Positions 55,886-64,000 of a DNA stretch of 64,000 nucleotides are shown here, in pieces. The stretch's first letter is position 1; each line of letters starts with the position of its first letter. The stretch comes from Paramixta manurensis. Lineage in GTDB: Bacteria; Pseudomonadota; Gammaproteobacteria; Enterobacterales; Enterobacteriaceae. The stretch is from assembly GCF_013285385.1 (NCBI RefSeq), contig NZ_CP054212.1, forward strand, positions 4,526,001-4,590,000, read 5' to 3'. Below the pieces are notes generated by a model. That model made no database searches. It saw only the letters and a list, made by a program, of their open reading frames with translations, and was not told the DNA's origin. The translations under genes were made by a program, and so were the position numbers.

Positions 55886-57253
55886 CTAAACGGAGACGCC
55901 GCACAACTTTTTCATGATCAGGTTAATGTCGCTAATTTGCTCCAGCGTCCAGCACTGTTCTACCAACGCATTGGCTTGATTTGGCTCCAACTGATGACCG
56001 ATAGCATCCAGTAACTTACCGCTTAATTTCTCATCGCTTAATGGCATGGAAGCGGTGCCCTGATTACGCTCCACTTCATAGTGCGAAACGGTATTATCCG
56101 ACCAGTGTAGCGTTAGGCGACAACCGCGTTTATCGATCTGATTATCGGATTGAATATTTACCAATGAACAGAGACGCGTAATGATCGGATCATTAATCGT
56201 ATCCTGTTCAAAATCGCCTAGCCCCAACCCGCCGCGCGTCAACGCCACCGCAATACAGTAAGGCGTGCTAAACCGGGCTTCTGAACCGGTTAATGGGTGT
56301 GCCAATGCGGTTACTGCCGCTGAGAAAGGGTGCATACGAATTTCAATACGCGTAATGGTACGTTCCGCACTGACATCCGCCGCTGCCGCCGTCGCCGCTT
56401 CAATCGCCGCGTGCGTTAGCGAGGCGGTGGGATACAGCTTGTTGCCGTTTTCTGGCAAATGCCAATGCTGATTCAGCCCCTCGGTTAATAGCGCCATATT
56501 GGGATCCAGACTTACCGCTCGCAGCAGGCCGCGTTGGCCCTCAATGGCGGTGTCGGTTGAGGTAAAACCCGCTTCAGCCAGTAATGCGGAGAGCACGCCA
56601 TCCATGGCTGCTTTTGCCGGATGTAGCGCTTTAGTGTCACTGCCGTACACTTCGCGAATGCCAGCCGCTTGGGTTGCACTACATCCCAGCGCGTGGGTCG
56701 TTTCTTGTACCGAAAGCTTTAGCGCGTTAGCTGCCGCAGCGGCAGCGGCGACATGCCCCATGGTGCCGGTTACATGCCAGGCGCTTTGATAATGGCTTGG
56801 CCCGGCAGCGCGCGCTACCCGCGCACCGGTTTCAAATCCGGCAACGTAAGCGGTTAACACCTCTTTACCGGTCAACTGGCGCAGTTGACCGATCGCCATA
56901 ATCGCGGGCCACAAACAAGAACTAAGGTGAATAGTGGTTTCAATCGGATTGAAGACGTCATCGTAATCAAGCAGGTGTGACGCATACGCATTACCTAATG
57001 CAGCATAGGGCGCTGACGTGGCAATATTCGTCCCCACCAAGGTGGCGGCACCTTCTTGGCCCAGTGCGGCCAAGACCTTTTGCACTTTCCTGGCACCCGG
57101 CTGGCTGGCACCAGCCAATGCCGCCGCGCTCCAGTCTACCAATGCCCGCTTACCATAATGGATCACCTCAGGAGGCAGGTCCTCCCAGCAGAGCGATGAC
57201 GCAAAGTGACCGAGTTGGCTCGTTTTTGTAACCTCAGAAATGACTTCAGCCAT
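55886..57253 (-). CDS. MmgE/PrpD-family protein
   Basis: This 455-residue protein belongs to the family of 2-methylcitrate dehydratase and cis-aconitate decarboxylase. The family core is seen as NAYASHLLDYDDVFNP near residue 88, AWHVTGTMGHVAAAAAAA near residue 158 and LGCSATQAAG near residue 187. The C-terminal motif usually KPYPCC is NKLYPTAS here, so the substrate may differ from citrate-type acids. Its ATG directly follows the stop of the tctC-like gene, so it should act on the acid imported by that transporter. The reaction is unknown. Confidence 0.8.
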   Translation of the reverse strand: MAEVISEVTKTSQLGHFASSLCWEDLPPEVIHYGKRALVDWSAAALAGASQPGARKVQKVLAALGQEGAATLVGTNIATSAPYAALGNAYASHLLDYDDVFNPIETTIHLSSCLWPAIMAIGQLRQLTGKEVLTAYVAGFETGARVARAAGPSHYQSAWHVTGTMGHVAAAAAAANALKLSVQETTHALGCSATQAAGIREVYGSDTKALHPAKAAMDGVLSALLAEAGFTSTDTAIEGQRGLLRAVSLDPNMALLTEGLNQHWHLPENGNKLYPTASLTHAAIEAATAAAADVSAERTITRIEIRMHPFSAAVTALAHPLTGSEARFSTPYCIAVALTRGGLGLGDFEQDTINDPIITRLCSLVNIQSDNQIDKRGCRLTLHWSDNTVSHYEVERNQGTASMPLSDEKLSGKLLDAIGHQLEPNQANALVEQCWTLEQISDINLIMKKLCGVSV

Positions 57254-58255
57254 TTAGTTTTTCTCCTTCAGCAAGGTGACCAATTGTTTTATATCGGTGG
57301 TGTAAGACGACATTTTTTGCTTTAGCGCATCGCCGGTAACGTATTGCGTCCGATCCCCTTCTTCCGCCATATACTTTTCCCACTCAGGCGACTTAACCAG
57401 CTTGCTAAAGATGTTCTGATACCAGGCGATAGTTTCCGGTTTCACGCCAGGAGGTGCGGCGATACCGCGGAATTGCAACTCATCCGGGACGCCATTCATC
57501 GGTACGCCCTGTTCAATCAGCGTTGATACGTTGGGGAATTTTTTATTGCGGTCGCTACTCAGTACGCCAATAATCTTCAACTGTCCGGCGGCAACTTGCT
57601 CGGAAAAGTCATTTTGCGCACCGATCATCATTTGCGCATCGCCACGCAACAGGGCGGTAATACGCGGGCCGCCGTCGGCGAAAGAGAGGTATTTCCAACT
57701 GGTGCCGGTATTTTTCTGAATCTGTAACGCGGCAAGGTTATCAACGGATTGGTAGGCACCTCCTACCTGTACTAACTGGCCCGGATGCTTTTTAGCATCG
57801 GCGATAAAGTCCGCGAAAGTGTTGTAGGGCGACTTCGCCGGTACCGCCACCAACTGCTGTTCGTCCGCCAACATGGCGATCACCGTCAGCTTATCAACAG
57901 TCGTGGCGGCTTTGTTGCCAGCGGTAAATCCGGTCGAAACCCACTTGGAGGTAAATGCAGAGATGTAATTGGGGTCGTTGGCGTGCTCGTTAAGAAAGTT
58001 CATTGCCGCCAAACCACCTCCCTGTGGTTTAGATAACACCGGCCAGTTTTGATCAAGCACGTGCGCCTGCTGAGCGATTTTGACAATTTCACGGGCGAAG
58101 AGATCGCTACCGCCGCCCGGGCCGGTATCAACTACCATCTGCACATTATTAGGAATGGCGGCATTTTCCTGCTTATCGCAGGCCACGAGCGAAAAGGCCA
58201 AGAAGGCGATGCTGCTCATCAGGGCCAGCGGCCGTAATGTTTTGCTTTTCATCAT
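57254..58255 (-). CDS. TctC/Bug-type substrate-binding protein with lipoprotein signal
   Basis: This 333-residue extracytoplasmic binding protein of the tripartite tricarboxylate transporter family has the Bug-type DTGPGGGSDLFAREI segment near residue 43. The N-terminus is a hydrophobic signal ending LVAC (residues 23-26) followed by Asp, a lipobox with the +2 Asp that keeps lipoproteins in the inner membrane. Most Gram-negative TctC proteins are soluble and periplasmic, so this anchoring is unusual. It sits between tctA and the mmgE/prpD-like gene. Confidence 0.85.
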   Translation of the reverse strand: MMKSKTLRPLALMSSIAFLAFSLVACDKQENAAIPNNVQMVVDTGPGGGSDLFAREIVKIAQQAHVLDQNWPVLSKPQGGGLAAMNFLNEHANDPNYISAFTSKWVSTGFTAGNKAATTVDKLTVIAMLADEQQLVAVPAKSPYNTFADFIADAKKHPGQLVQVGGAYQSVDNLAALQIQKNTGTSWKYLSFADGGPRITALLRGDAQMMIGAQNDFSEQVAAGQLKIIGVLSSDRNKKFPNVSTLIEQGVPMNGVPDELQFRGIAAPPGVKPETIAWYQNIFSKLVKSPEWEKYMAEEGDRTQYVTGDALKQKMSSYTTDIKQLVTLLKEKN

Positions 58256-58303
58256 TGCTCCCGATGTAACGGTTATTTTCGGTTTTAAGCGAGGTATCGG
58301 CGA

Positions 58304-59815
58304 TTAATACGCCGACATGGCCCGACGACGATGTTTCGTGCGGCTATAAACCGCAAAGGCGATCAACAATAAAATGGCGGCCACAATGCCGGCTGAAATC
58401 GGGCGTTCAATGAAAATAGAGAGCCGGTTATTGGACAGCATTAATGACTGACGAATAGAGCTTTCTGCTTCCGGGCCAAGAACAAAGGCCATCAGCATCG
58501 GCGCGGCGGGTATTTCAAGCCGGCGCATCATGTAACCAAAGGCGCTGAATCCCATCAGTAACCACACATCAAAGATTGAGCCGCGCACGCTGTACGCACC
58601 GACTACCGCCAGTAGCAAAATGATGGGATAAAGCAGCCAGTAAGGAATACGCAGAATTTGCACCCATACCGGGATCATCGGCAGGTTTAATACCAACAGA
58701 ACGATGGTACCCAAGTAGAGGCTGGCGATGACCGGCCAGACAATTTCCGGATGGCTGGTAAACAGCAGAGGGCCAGGTTGAATACCGTACAGCAATAGCG
58801 CGGCTAGCATTACGGTGGTACTGGCGCTGCCGGGAAGCCCCAAGCTGAGCAGCGGTATCATGGTGCCGCCAGATTCAGAGTTGTTGGCGGCTTCCGGTCC
58901 TGCGACGCCTTCAATTGCACCGGTACCAAATTTTTCCGGATGTTTGGAGGTATTTTTCACCAAGGCATAAGAAACAAATGATGCGATGGTGGAGCCGCCG
59001 CCGGGAAGCGCGCCGATGAAAAAGCCAACTATTGAACCGAGTAAAATTGCTAAGCGTGAACGCCGGAGATCATCCCAGGTCGGTAGATAATCACGGAAGC
59101 GTTTTGGCGTATCCATCGGTTTCGCTTCTTTCATTTTTTTACCGGTATTGATAAGTACTTCACTGATAGCAAACAGGCCAAGCGTCAAAATCAGGAATTC
59201 AATGCCGTCATACAGGTTGATACTGCCGAAGGTGAACCTTTCGCTGCCGGTAAAAATATCAACGCCGACACAGGCAACCAGCAGGCCGAACAACATAGAA
59301 ATCAGCCCTTTAATCGGTGATTTTCCCGCCATGGAGACAACCAGTAGCAGACCAAACACCATTAACATGGCAAATTCAGGCGGCCCGAAATCGATAGCGA
59401 TTTTCGCCGCCAGCGGCGCGGCGAAGGTGAGACCGATAACGCCGATAGTGCTGGCAATAAAGCCAGAGATAGCCGACATACCCATGGCGGCGCCGGCGCG
59501 TCCCTGTTTCGCCAGTTCGTGTCCGTCATAACAGAGCACGACTGAAGAGGTTTCGGTCGGAATATTTAACAAAATTGCGGTGGTCGCACCGGCAAACTTT
59601 GCACCGTGGTAGATGCCAGCCATCATAATCAGGCCAGTGGCGGGCGGCAGGCGTAACGTTAGTGGTAACAAAATCGCAAGAGTCGCCGCCGGGTTGCCGA
59701 GGCCGGGTAAGATACCAATTAGCGTGCCAAGAACGGCGCCAGCGATTATCCACATGAGGTTCATCAGGGTCAGCGCCCCTTCGAAGCCATCCATTAGGTT
59801 GTAGAGTACGGACAT
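58304..59815 (-). CDS. TctA-type large permease of a tripartite tricarboxylate transporter
   Basis: This 503-residue membrane protein has 10-12 hydrophobic segments and the family signatures GILPGLGNPAATLAILLPLT near residue 34 and GALPGGGSTIASFVSYAL near residue 262. It should use an ion gradient to import an organic acid delivered by the TctC partner. The gene lies 31 bases after tctB. Confidence 0.9.
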   Translation of the reverse strand: MSVLYNLMDGFEGALTLMNLMWIIAGAVLGTLIGILPGLGNPAATLAILLPLTLRLPPATGLIMMAGIYHGAKFAGATTAILLNIPTETSSVVLCYDGHELAKQGRAGAAMGMSAISGFIASTIGVIGLTFAAPLAAKIAIDFGPPEFAMLMVFGLLLVVSMAGKSPIKGLISMLFGLLVACVGVDIFTGSERFTFGSINLYDGIEFLILTLGLFAISEVLINTGKKMKEAKPMDTPKRFRDYLPTWDDLRRSRLAILLGSIVGFFIGALPGGGSTIASFVSYALVKNTSKHPEKFGTGAIEGVAGPEAANNSESGGTMIPLLSLGLPGSASTTVMLAALLLYGIQPGPLLFTSHPEIVWPVIASLYLGTIVLLVLNLPMIPVWVQILRIPYWLLYPIILLLAVVGAYSVRGSIFDVWLLMGFSAFGYMMRRLEIPAAPMLMAFVLGPEAESSIRQSLMLSNNRLSIFIERPISAGIVAAILLLIAFAVYSRTKHRRRAMSAY

Positions 59816-59846
59816 GATGATTTCTCTCTTTTATTTGTCTTTGCTA

Positions 59847-60395
59847 TCAAATACCTAATATGCCGGTATGAAACATACCGACAGGTAGGGCGATGCCCAG
59901 TAACCGAACGAAGAGGAAATAGAGCACGATGGGCGTGACGATAAGTGCGACCCAAGACGTCAGGCCGCGACGCTTTTCTACGCCGAGCAGAAGCCAGGCC
60001 ATCAACACGGCGCCGGTCACGACAAAGCCGAATACAGGAAGTAGTGGAACGGCAACCAGATAACCGGCGAAAACCGCGATAGTTTTGCGGGGAATATAGG
60101 GCGCATTGGTTTCACGCGGGCCAAGTTTCCCGTGCGTGGTGTGTTCATGCGGTGAAACAGAACCTATCGCCCGGACCTCGGGTCCGCCAGGTCGAAAACC
60201 CTGGATGGCTAGCACCGCACCCAAAATAATTAATCCGGTAGAGACGATCAGCGGCAAGAAGCCGGGGCCGGGGACCTGATTAGCGTAAAAGGGCAGTTGC
60301 CAGGCGATAATAAATGCCGCCGCGCCGACAATAGCCACGACAATGCCGAGTATCACATCTGTGCGTCGCATTTCTGTTACCCGTATAGCAGACAT
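59847..60395 (-). CDS. TctB-type small permease subunit
   Basis: This 182-residue protein has about four hydrophobic helices, the first at residues 12-35, with GPGFLPLIVSTGLIILG typical of TctB. An insertion rich in charged and polar residues lies between helices two and three (about 69-102). It is the first gene of the B-A-C-mmgE operon, an order different from the classic tctCBA. Confidence 0.85.
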   Translation of the reverse strand: MSAIRVTEMRRTDVILGIVVAIVGAAAFIIAWQLPFYANQVPGPGFLPLIVSTGLIILGAVLAIQGFRPGGPEVRAIGSVSPHEHTTHGKLGPRETNAPYIPRKTIAVFAGYLVAVPLLPVFGFVVTGAVLMAWLLLGVEKRRGLTSWVALIVTPIVLYFLFVRLLGIALPVGMFHTGILGI

Positions 60396-60570
60396 AATTT
60401 CTCCAATGCAGACATTCGTTTCGCTGAGGTATAAAAAATAATCAGAGGGGTGTCAAGAAACCATCAAACAAAATTGCGCGTGATGTGACCGGCTTGTCTT
60501 TTCCACGAAAAAAAAGTGACTATTCGCGTGAATAAGCTAGCTGTGTCGTTAAGGTCAGCAGAGGAGAAAT

Positions 60571-60604
60571 CCATCACGCCGAAAGGTAGGGGCTGGCGTG
60601 ATGG
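60571..60604. other. Ten-base inverted repeat downstream of the iclR-type gene
   Basis: CCATCACGCC (60571-60580) and GGCGTGATGG (60595-60604) are exact complements 14 bases apart. It lies beyond the regulator stop and upstream of tctB, and could be a terminator stem for the regulator or an operator for the transporter operon. There is no T run. Confidence 0.45.
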
Positions 60605-60662
60605 TGAGGCTTACGATGCCACGGTTTAGAAACAGAGAAATGAAGTTTGATCGCACTTTCCG

Positions 60663-61445
60663 TTAGACAGACAGATCGCGAAATTGCTGACGTATCTCTT
60701 TCAGTGCTTTTACCAAATTGATCTGCAGCTCTGGCAACAGACGGGTTACCGGCACTGCGACGGCAATAGAAGCTACAGGCCGATCCGCCGCGTTAACTAA
60801 GGCGATAGCGACCGAGCCGACGCCTTCTTCACTCTCTTCATAATTGGTGGCATAGCCCTGATGACGTACATCGTCCAGCGCGTTTTCCAGTGCGGCGAAG
60901 GATTTTATCGATCGGGTGGTTTTTATGGTTAACGCTTCATCGGCATACAGCGCGCGGACTTGTTCAGGCGAGAACTCGCCGAGTAAAGCTTTGCCCGCCG
61001 AGGTGCAATGCGCGGGTAAAACCTGCCCGGTGCGGGCAATCACGCGTAGAGTGCGATCGCTCTCGACTGAGTCAAGATAGCGAACCTGGCTGCCTTCGAG
61101 CGTAACCAGGTGTACGGTTTCGCCAAAGCGCGTCGCCAGGGTTTCGAGGAAGGGTCTGGCCTGTGTTCGGACGTCCATTTTCTGTACCACCGCCAGACCA
61201 ATATCAACCAGCATTGGGCCGGGGCGGTAAGCGCGGGTCGCGTCCTGACGAACAAACCCGCGATGGATGAGCATCGCCAGTAGGCGATGAGCAGTGGAAT
61301 GTGCGACACCAAGGTAATTGCATGCATCGGTCAGGCGCATACTTTGCTGCTCTCTAAACAACAGGAGTAGCCGCAATGCATTATCGACCGATGAAATGGG
61401 ATAACTTGGGGAACCGCCTTCACTGGCTTTATTTTCTTCACTCAC
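60663..61445 (-). CDS. IclR-family transcriptional regulator
   Basis: This 260-residue regulator has an N-terminal winged helix (MRLTDACNYLGVAHSTAHRLLAMLIHRGFV, about 36-65) and an IclR effector domain with the TSAGKALLGEFSPEQV segment near residue 160. IclR regulators usually respond to small organic acids or aromatics. It is placed between the transporter operon and the divergent VOC-chrA genes and probably controls both. Confidence 0.9.
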   Translation of the reverse strand: MSEENKASEGGSPSYPISSVDNALRLLLLFREQQSMRLTDACNYLGVAHSTAHRLLAMLIHRGFVRQDATRAYRPGPMLVDIGLAVVQKMDVRTQARPFLETLATRFGETVHLVTLEGSQVRYLDSVESDRTLRVIARTGQVLPAHCTSAGKALLGEFSPEQVRALYADEALTIKTTRSIKSFAALENALDDVRHQGYATNYEESEEGVGSVAIALVNAADRPVASIAVAVPVTRLLPELQINLVKALKEIRQQFRDLSV

Positions 61446-61626
61446 GGATAGTCTCTCCTGTTTAATTCCTTATAGCAGACAATATTGACAATATTTATCG
61501 AGATTGTCCACATAGGGGTAAATTTTATCTTGACTTGAATGAAAACTGATAACACTATCGAAACTGTTCTCTGTGAGGACACACTTTCTTTAAGTTAGAC
61601 ATCACATAAACGAGAGGAGAAATGGG
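61446..61626. promoter_or_regulatory. Divergent control region with tandem GACAATATT repeats
   Basis: Two perfect 9-base direct repeats, GACAATATT at 61478-61486 and 61487-61495, are followed by the inverted half ATTGTC at 61503-61508. They lie between the IclR-type gene and the VOC gene and are good candidates for the regulator's operator. Promoters could not be placed with confidence. Confidence 0.55.
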
Positions 61627-62022
61627 ATGCGTATTCGTCACATTGGTGTTGTTACCAAAGATCTCGAACGAGCAGCCACGTTTTATGAGAAAGTCTTCGG
61701 TTTTAAACGCTTGGGCCCGGTACGTACCCCTGGACACTATCCGGGGAAAGCGATTGATATGAGCGATGGAGAGGTGAACTACTCCTTGCTCTGCCCGGAT
61801 GAGCGTGTGGAGATGGTGCCCTGGCAGCAAGGGACACTGGGTACGAACCACGTTGGAATCGAAACCGATAATATTACCGGTGTTATTGAAGCGCTTAAAG
61901 AGTACGACATTGAAATCTACGGTGAAGATAAGCAACAGGTGCCTCCCCGTTTTTTCAAGTTTCTGGATCTGGACGGTGCTGAAATCGATGTAGCTACCAT
62001 AGATCGTAGCTGGAAATTCTGA
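61627..62022 (+). CDS. VOC-superfamily protein (glyoxalase/lyase-like)
   Basis: This 131-residue vicinal-oxygen-chelate protein has two beta-alpha-beta-beta-beta halves. Likely metal ligands are the histidine in RIRHIGVV (H5), a glutamate in DERVEMVPW, the histidine in TNHVGIETD and the glutamate in GAEIDVATI. It could be a lyase, isomerase or epimerase acting on the organic acid handled by this cluster; the reaction cannot be told from sequence. AGGAG precedes the ATG. Confidence 0.85.
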   Translation: MRIRHIGVVTKDLERAATFYEKVFGFKRLGPVRTPGHYPGKAIDMSDGEVNYSLLCPDERVEMVPWQQGTLGTNHVGIETDNITGVIEALKEYDIEIYGEDKQQVPPRFFKFLDLDGAEIDVATIDRSWKF

Positions 62023-62062
62023 GTTCGCCGGATGGCAGACACGCCCAGGCGGGAGGGGGAGT

Positions 62063-62689
62063 ATGCGATCGATTGAATCCAGGCATCGCCGCTCTTATCC
62101 TGCCTGGTTGCGCGTTATGGCAGTGTTTGCGCGCATTGGATGTACGGCTTTTGGCGGCGGCAGCGCTACCGTAGCCTCAATGCGCCAGGCCTGTCTGCGC
62201 CATCACTGGATGAATGAACAACAATTTGTTTCTACGCTGGTACTTTCGCGCCTGACACCGGGGATTAGCATCCTGGCGCAATCTTTACTTATTGGACGCG
62301 CTTCAGCCGGCGTGCCGGGTATGTTTGCCGCTCTGACGGGTTTGCTGACGCCTGCGTTGGCGATTACGTTCGCGCTGACGTGGCTTTATCAGACCATTCA
62401 TAATCAGCCTGGCGTTGCGGGTCCTCTGCATGCTGTTGTCGCCACTGCCGCCGGGTTTACCGTGGCGTTAACGTTGCAACTAATGCGTGATGTTTTTCGC
62501 GGCCAGCGAATTGTCGTGGTATCGCTGGTGCTTATTTTTTACATCGCGTTGGCTTTTTGGGTAAACAATCCTCTCATTGTTATGGGCAGCGCCATTATTA
62601 CCGCACTCCTTTTCCCTTCACTGTTTGAACCTGCCGCGCCTAAGCCAACATCTGTCGAACCCCGTAATAATAAAGCCGAGGAGCCATGA
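62063..62689 (+). CDS. ChrA-type transporter, first half-size subunit
   Basis: This 208-residue membrane protein has the CHR-domain signature FGGGSATVASMR near residue 30 and six or so hydrophobic segments. Short CHR proteins occur in pairs of opposite topology that together equal one full ChrA. CHR proteins export chromate, but many are of unknown substrate. It has a GGGAGGGGGAG ribosome site and overlaps the next gene by four bases. Confidence 0.85.
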   Translation: MRSIESRHRRSYPAWLRVMAVFARIGCTAFGGGSATVASMRQACLRHHWMNEQQFVSTLVLSRLTPGISILAQSLLIGRASAGVPGMFAALTGLLTPALAITFALTWLYQTIHNQPGVAGPLHAVVATAAGFTVALTLQLMRDVFRGQRIVVVSLVLIFYIALAFWVNNPLIVMGSAIITALLFPSLFEPAAPKPTSVEPRNNKAEEP

Positions 62690-63189
62690 CATTAACGCAC
62701 CTTTTCTTGGTTATTTTTATGGCGAGCCTTCTGAGTTTCGGCGGCCTGAGTTCACTTCCTATCTTACGCGGACAATTACAAAATGCCGGTTTACCCGCCG
62801 ATGTTCTGCTACTGAACGCGTTGGCGATTGGTAACATTGCGCCTGGCCCTAATGGGCTCTATCTGGTGGTTATGGGGTATTTTATCGGTGGGATCAAAGG
62901 GGCTTGTATATCGGTTGTTGCGCTGATCGCGCCGCCTTTTCTGATTATCGTTCTGGAACGTATTCGCAGCCGTCTGTTACATCTACGCCGTTTTCGCGCG
63001 GTGATGTTCTCTTTGAGCCTGGCGGTCGTTGCGGTGTTGGTTCCCTCCAGCGCTTCGCTCGTCAGCCATGCGGCAACGGATGTCCTCGGCATGATAATGG
63101 CAGCGACGGGCACACTATTATTATTGGTGCGGCTACCGTCGCTGGTGGGTATTGCTTTGGCAATCGTGGTCGGTTGCCTGGTTACCTAA
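62686..63189 (+). CDS. ChrA-type transporter, second half-size subunit
   Basis: This 167-residue membrane protein is the second CHR domain, with SFGGLSSLPILRGQ near residue 17 and the AIGNIAPGPNGLY motif near residue 47. ATGA overlap with the first subunit implies a stoichiometric pair. Association with a VOC protein and an IclR regulator suggests export of an organic anion or oxyanion rather than a dedicated chromate role; this is inference. Confidence 0.85.
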   Translation: MTLTHLFLVIFMASLLSFGGLSSLPILRGQLQNAGLPADVLLLNALAIGNIAPGPNGLYLVVMGYFIGGIKGACISVVALIAPPFLIIVLERIRSRLLHLRRFRAVMFSLSLAVVAVLVPSSASLVSHAATDVLGMIMAATGTLLLLVRLPSLVGIALAIVVGCLVT

Positions 63190-63214
63190 CAACCGACCTG
63201 TTTCACTTTGCGGT

Positions 63215-64000
63215 TTAGTGAATATTTTTATCCAACCAGCTTTGGATAAATTGAGCGGCCTGCAAATTATTCTCTTCCAGCATAATAAAGTGCCCATTCC
63301 CTTTTATCCCGGCATCAGGCAGGCGGATAAAATCATTTTTAACCCCTGCCTGTGTGAGATATTTCGAGGTGCAGTGATCAAATGGAACATGATATGACGA
63401 TGCGCTGCCGACCATTAAAATCGGCACCTGCGCCAGATTAACCAGCTGATGCGCCGGTGTAGCTTGTAGCCAGCAACGGGTAACGTCCGCACTATCGGCT
63501 TTCGATTGTAACGTCGGTTTCAGCGCCTCAGGATCGGTGAGGGCCGGGCTGTAGGTTAAAGGGGTTTGCGTAATACCGTACGGACGCACCACCTTCTTGC
63601 CATATTTAAACCAGTCCGGCGCGCCGACATCTTTAAGGTTGTAAAACGGCGGGCCGCTGGATTCGACGGCAACTAACGCTTTCACACCTTTTGGTCGATC
63701 ATTCGCAATTCCCCAGCCGATCGGGCCGGATTGCGAATGGGTCAACATGATTATCGGCCCAATCTTATCAATTAACTTGTCGACCGCTGAGCGATTAAGC
63801 GTTTCATTCTGTTGGAGATTCGTCATGTCTTCGACCTGGGCGGCAAAAAATTGGTCGAAAGTTTTATCACCCGGCTTACCCATCCCTGGCCATTGAGTAT
63901 GTTGCTTCGCCTGCGGGTAGAGATTTTTATCTTGTTGACGAGAAAACCAGCTCATTGAGTACTCGGTACTGGGTTTACGCGTCGGGCCATAACTGTCCGG
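63215..64000 (-). CDS. Alpha/beta-hydrolase fold protein (5' end outside window)
   Basis: The frame stays open through the last base of the window (an internal methionine at 63955 is preceded by at least 15 further codons), so the N-terminus is missing. The visible part has a nucleophile elbow TLTHSQSG-like segment (LTHSQSGPIGW), a later aspartate in SYHVPFDHC and a C-terminal histidine in GNGHFIML, consistent with a Ser-Asp-His hydrolase. Substrate unknown. It is convergent with the chrA pair. Confidence 0.75.
   Translation of the reverse strand, partial: PDSYGPTRKPSTEYSMSWFSRQQDKNLYPQAKQHTQWPGMGKPGDKTFDQFFAAQVEDMTNLQQNETLNRSAVDKLIDKIGPIIMLTHSQSGPIGWGIANDRPKGVKALVAVESSGPPFYNLKDVGAPDWFKYGKKVVRPYGITQTPLTYSPALTDPEALKPTLQSKADSADVTRCWLQATPAHQLVNLAQVPILMVGSASSYHVPFDHCTSKYLTQAGVKNDFIRLPDAGIKGNGHFIMLEENNLQAAQFIQSWLDKNIH

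Overview
The window is a chromosomal segment of an enterobacterium that straddles the replication origin. The gene order from ppiC to glmS follows the E. coli map around oriC almost gene for gene: ilv cluster, an rrn operon with tRNA-Glu, tRNA-Asp and tRNA-Trp, hsrA, rbs operon, kup, ravA-viaA, asnC, mioC, oriC, mnmG, rsmG, atpIBEFHAGDC, glmU, glmS. The departures from that map suggest a plant-associated lineage such as Erwinia, Pantoea or relatives. They include a HopM1-like type III effector with its chaperone, and an ovothiol synthase gene where asnA normally lies. The genus is an inference; the order Enterobacterales is well supported.

Left arm, 1-36 kb, mostly transcribed away from oriC on the minus strand. 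ppiC and ilvC are followed by divergent ilvY, the complete ilvLXGMEDA operon (ilvG is intact, and ilvL and the 16-residue ilvX are recognisable), yifB, maoP and hdfR. Next comes an rRNA operon read leftward (16S, tRNA-Glu, 23S, 5S, tRNA-Asp, tRNA-Trp) with P1/P2 promoters, boxA signals and terminator. hsrA and rbsDACBKR follow, with a CRP-like site and two RbsR operators. Between rbsD and kup sits an insertion with a HopM1-family effector gene and a small CesT-type chaperone gene. kup, ravA-viaA and ovoA complete the arm.

Origin and right arm, 36-52 kb: asnC, mioC, oriC with DnaA boxes and an AT-rich unwinding region, mnmG, rsmG, and the nine-gene ATP synthase operon with a clear promoter and terminator. 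An AT-rich gene for a small double-glycine-leader, microcin-like peptide lies between atpC and glmU. glmU and glmS follow.

Accessory region, 52.3-64 kb, downstream of glmS (the classic Tn7 target; no Tn7 ends or tns genes seen). A fluoride riboswitch precedes a four-gene operon: manganese-type (family II) pyrophosphatase, UspA-like protein, a second enolase and a GpmA-like phosphoglycerate mutase. This reads as a fluoride-inducible back-up set for fluoride-sensitive metabolism, with no fluoride exporter in the cluster. Then comes a probable organic-acid module: a tripartite tricarboxylate-type transporter (tctB, tctA, and a tctC with a lipoprotein signal) with an MmgE/PrpD protein, an IclR regulator, and a divergent VOC protein gene followed by two half-size ChrA-type transporter genes. 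The window ends inside an alpha/beta-hydrolase gene.

The most interesting elements are the fluoride-riboswitch metabolic operon, the orphan microcin-like peptide, the HopM1-type effector pair and the IclR/VOC/ChrA/TTT cluster.
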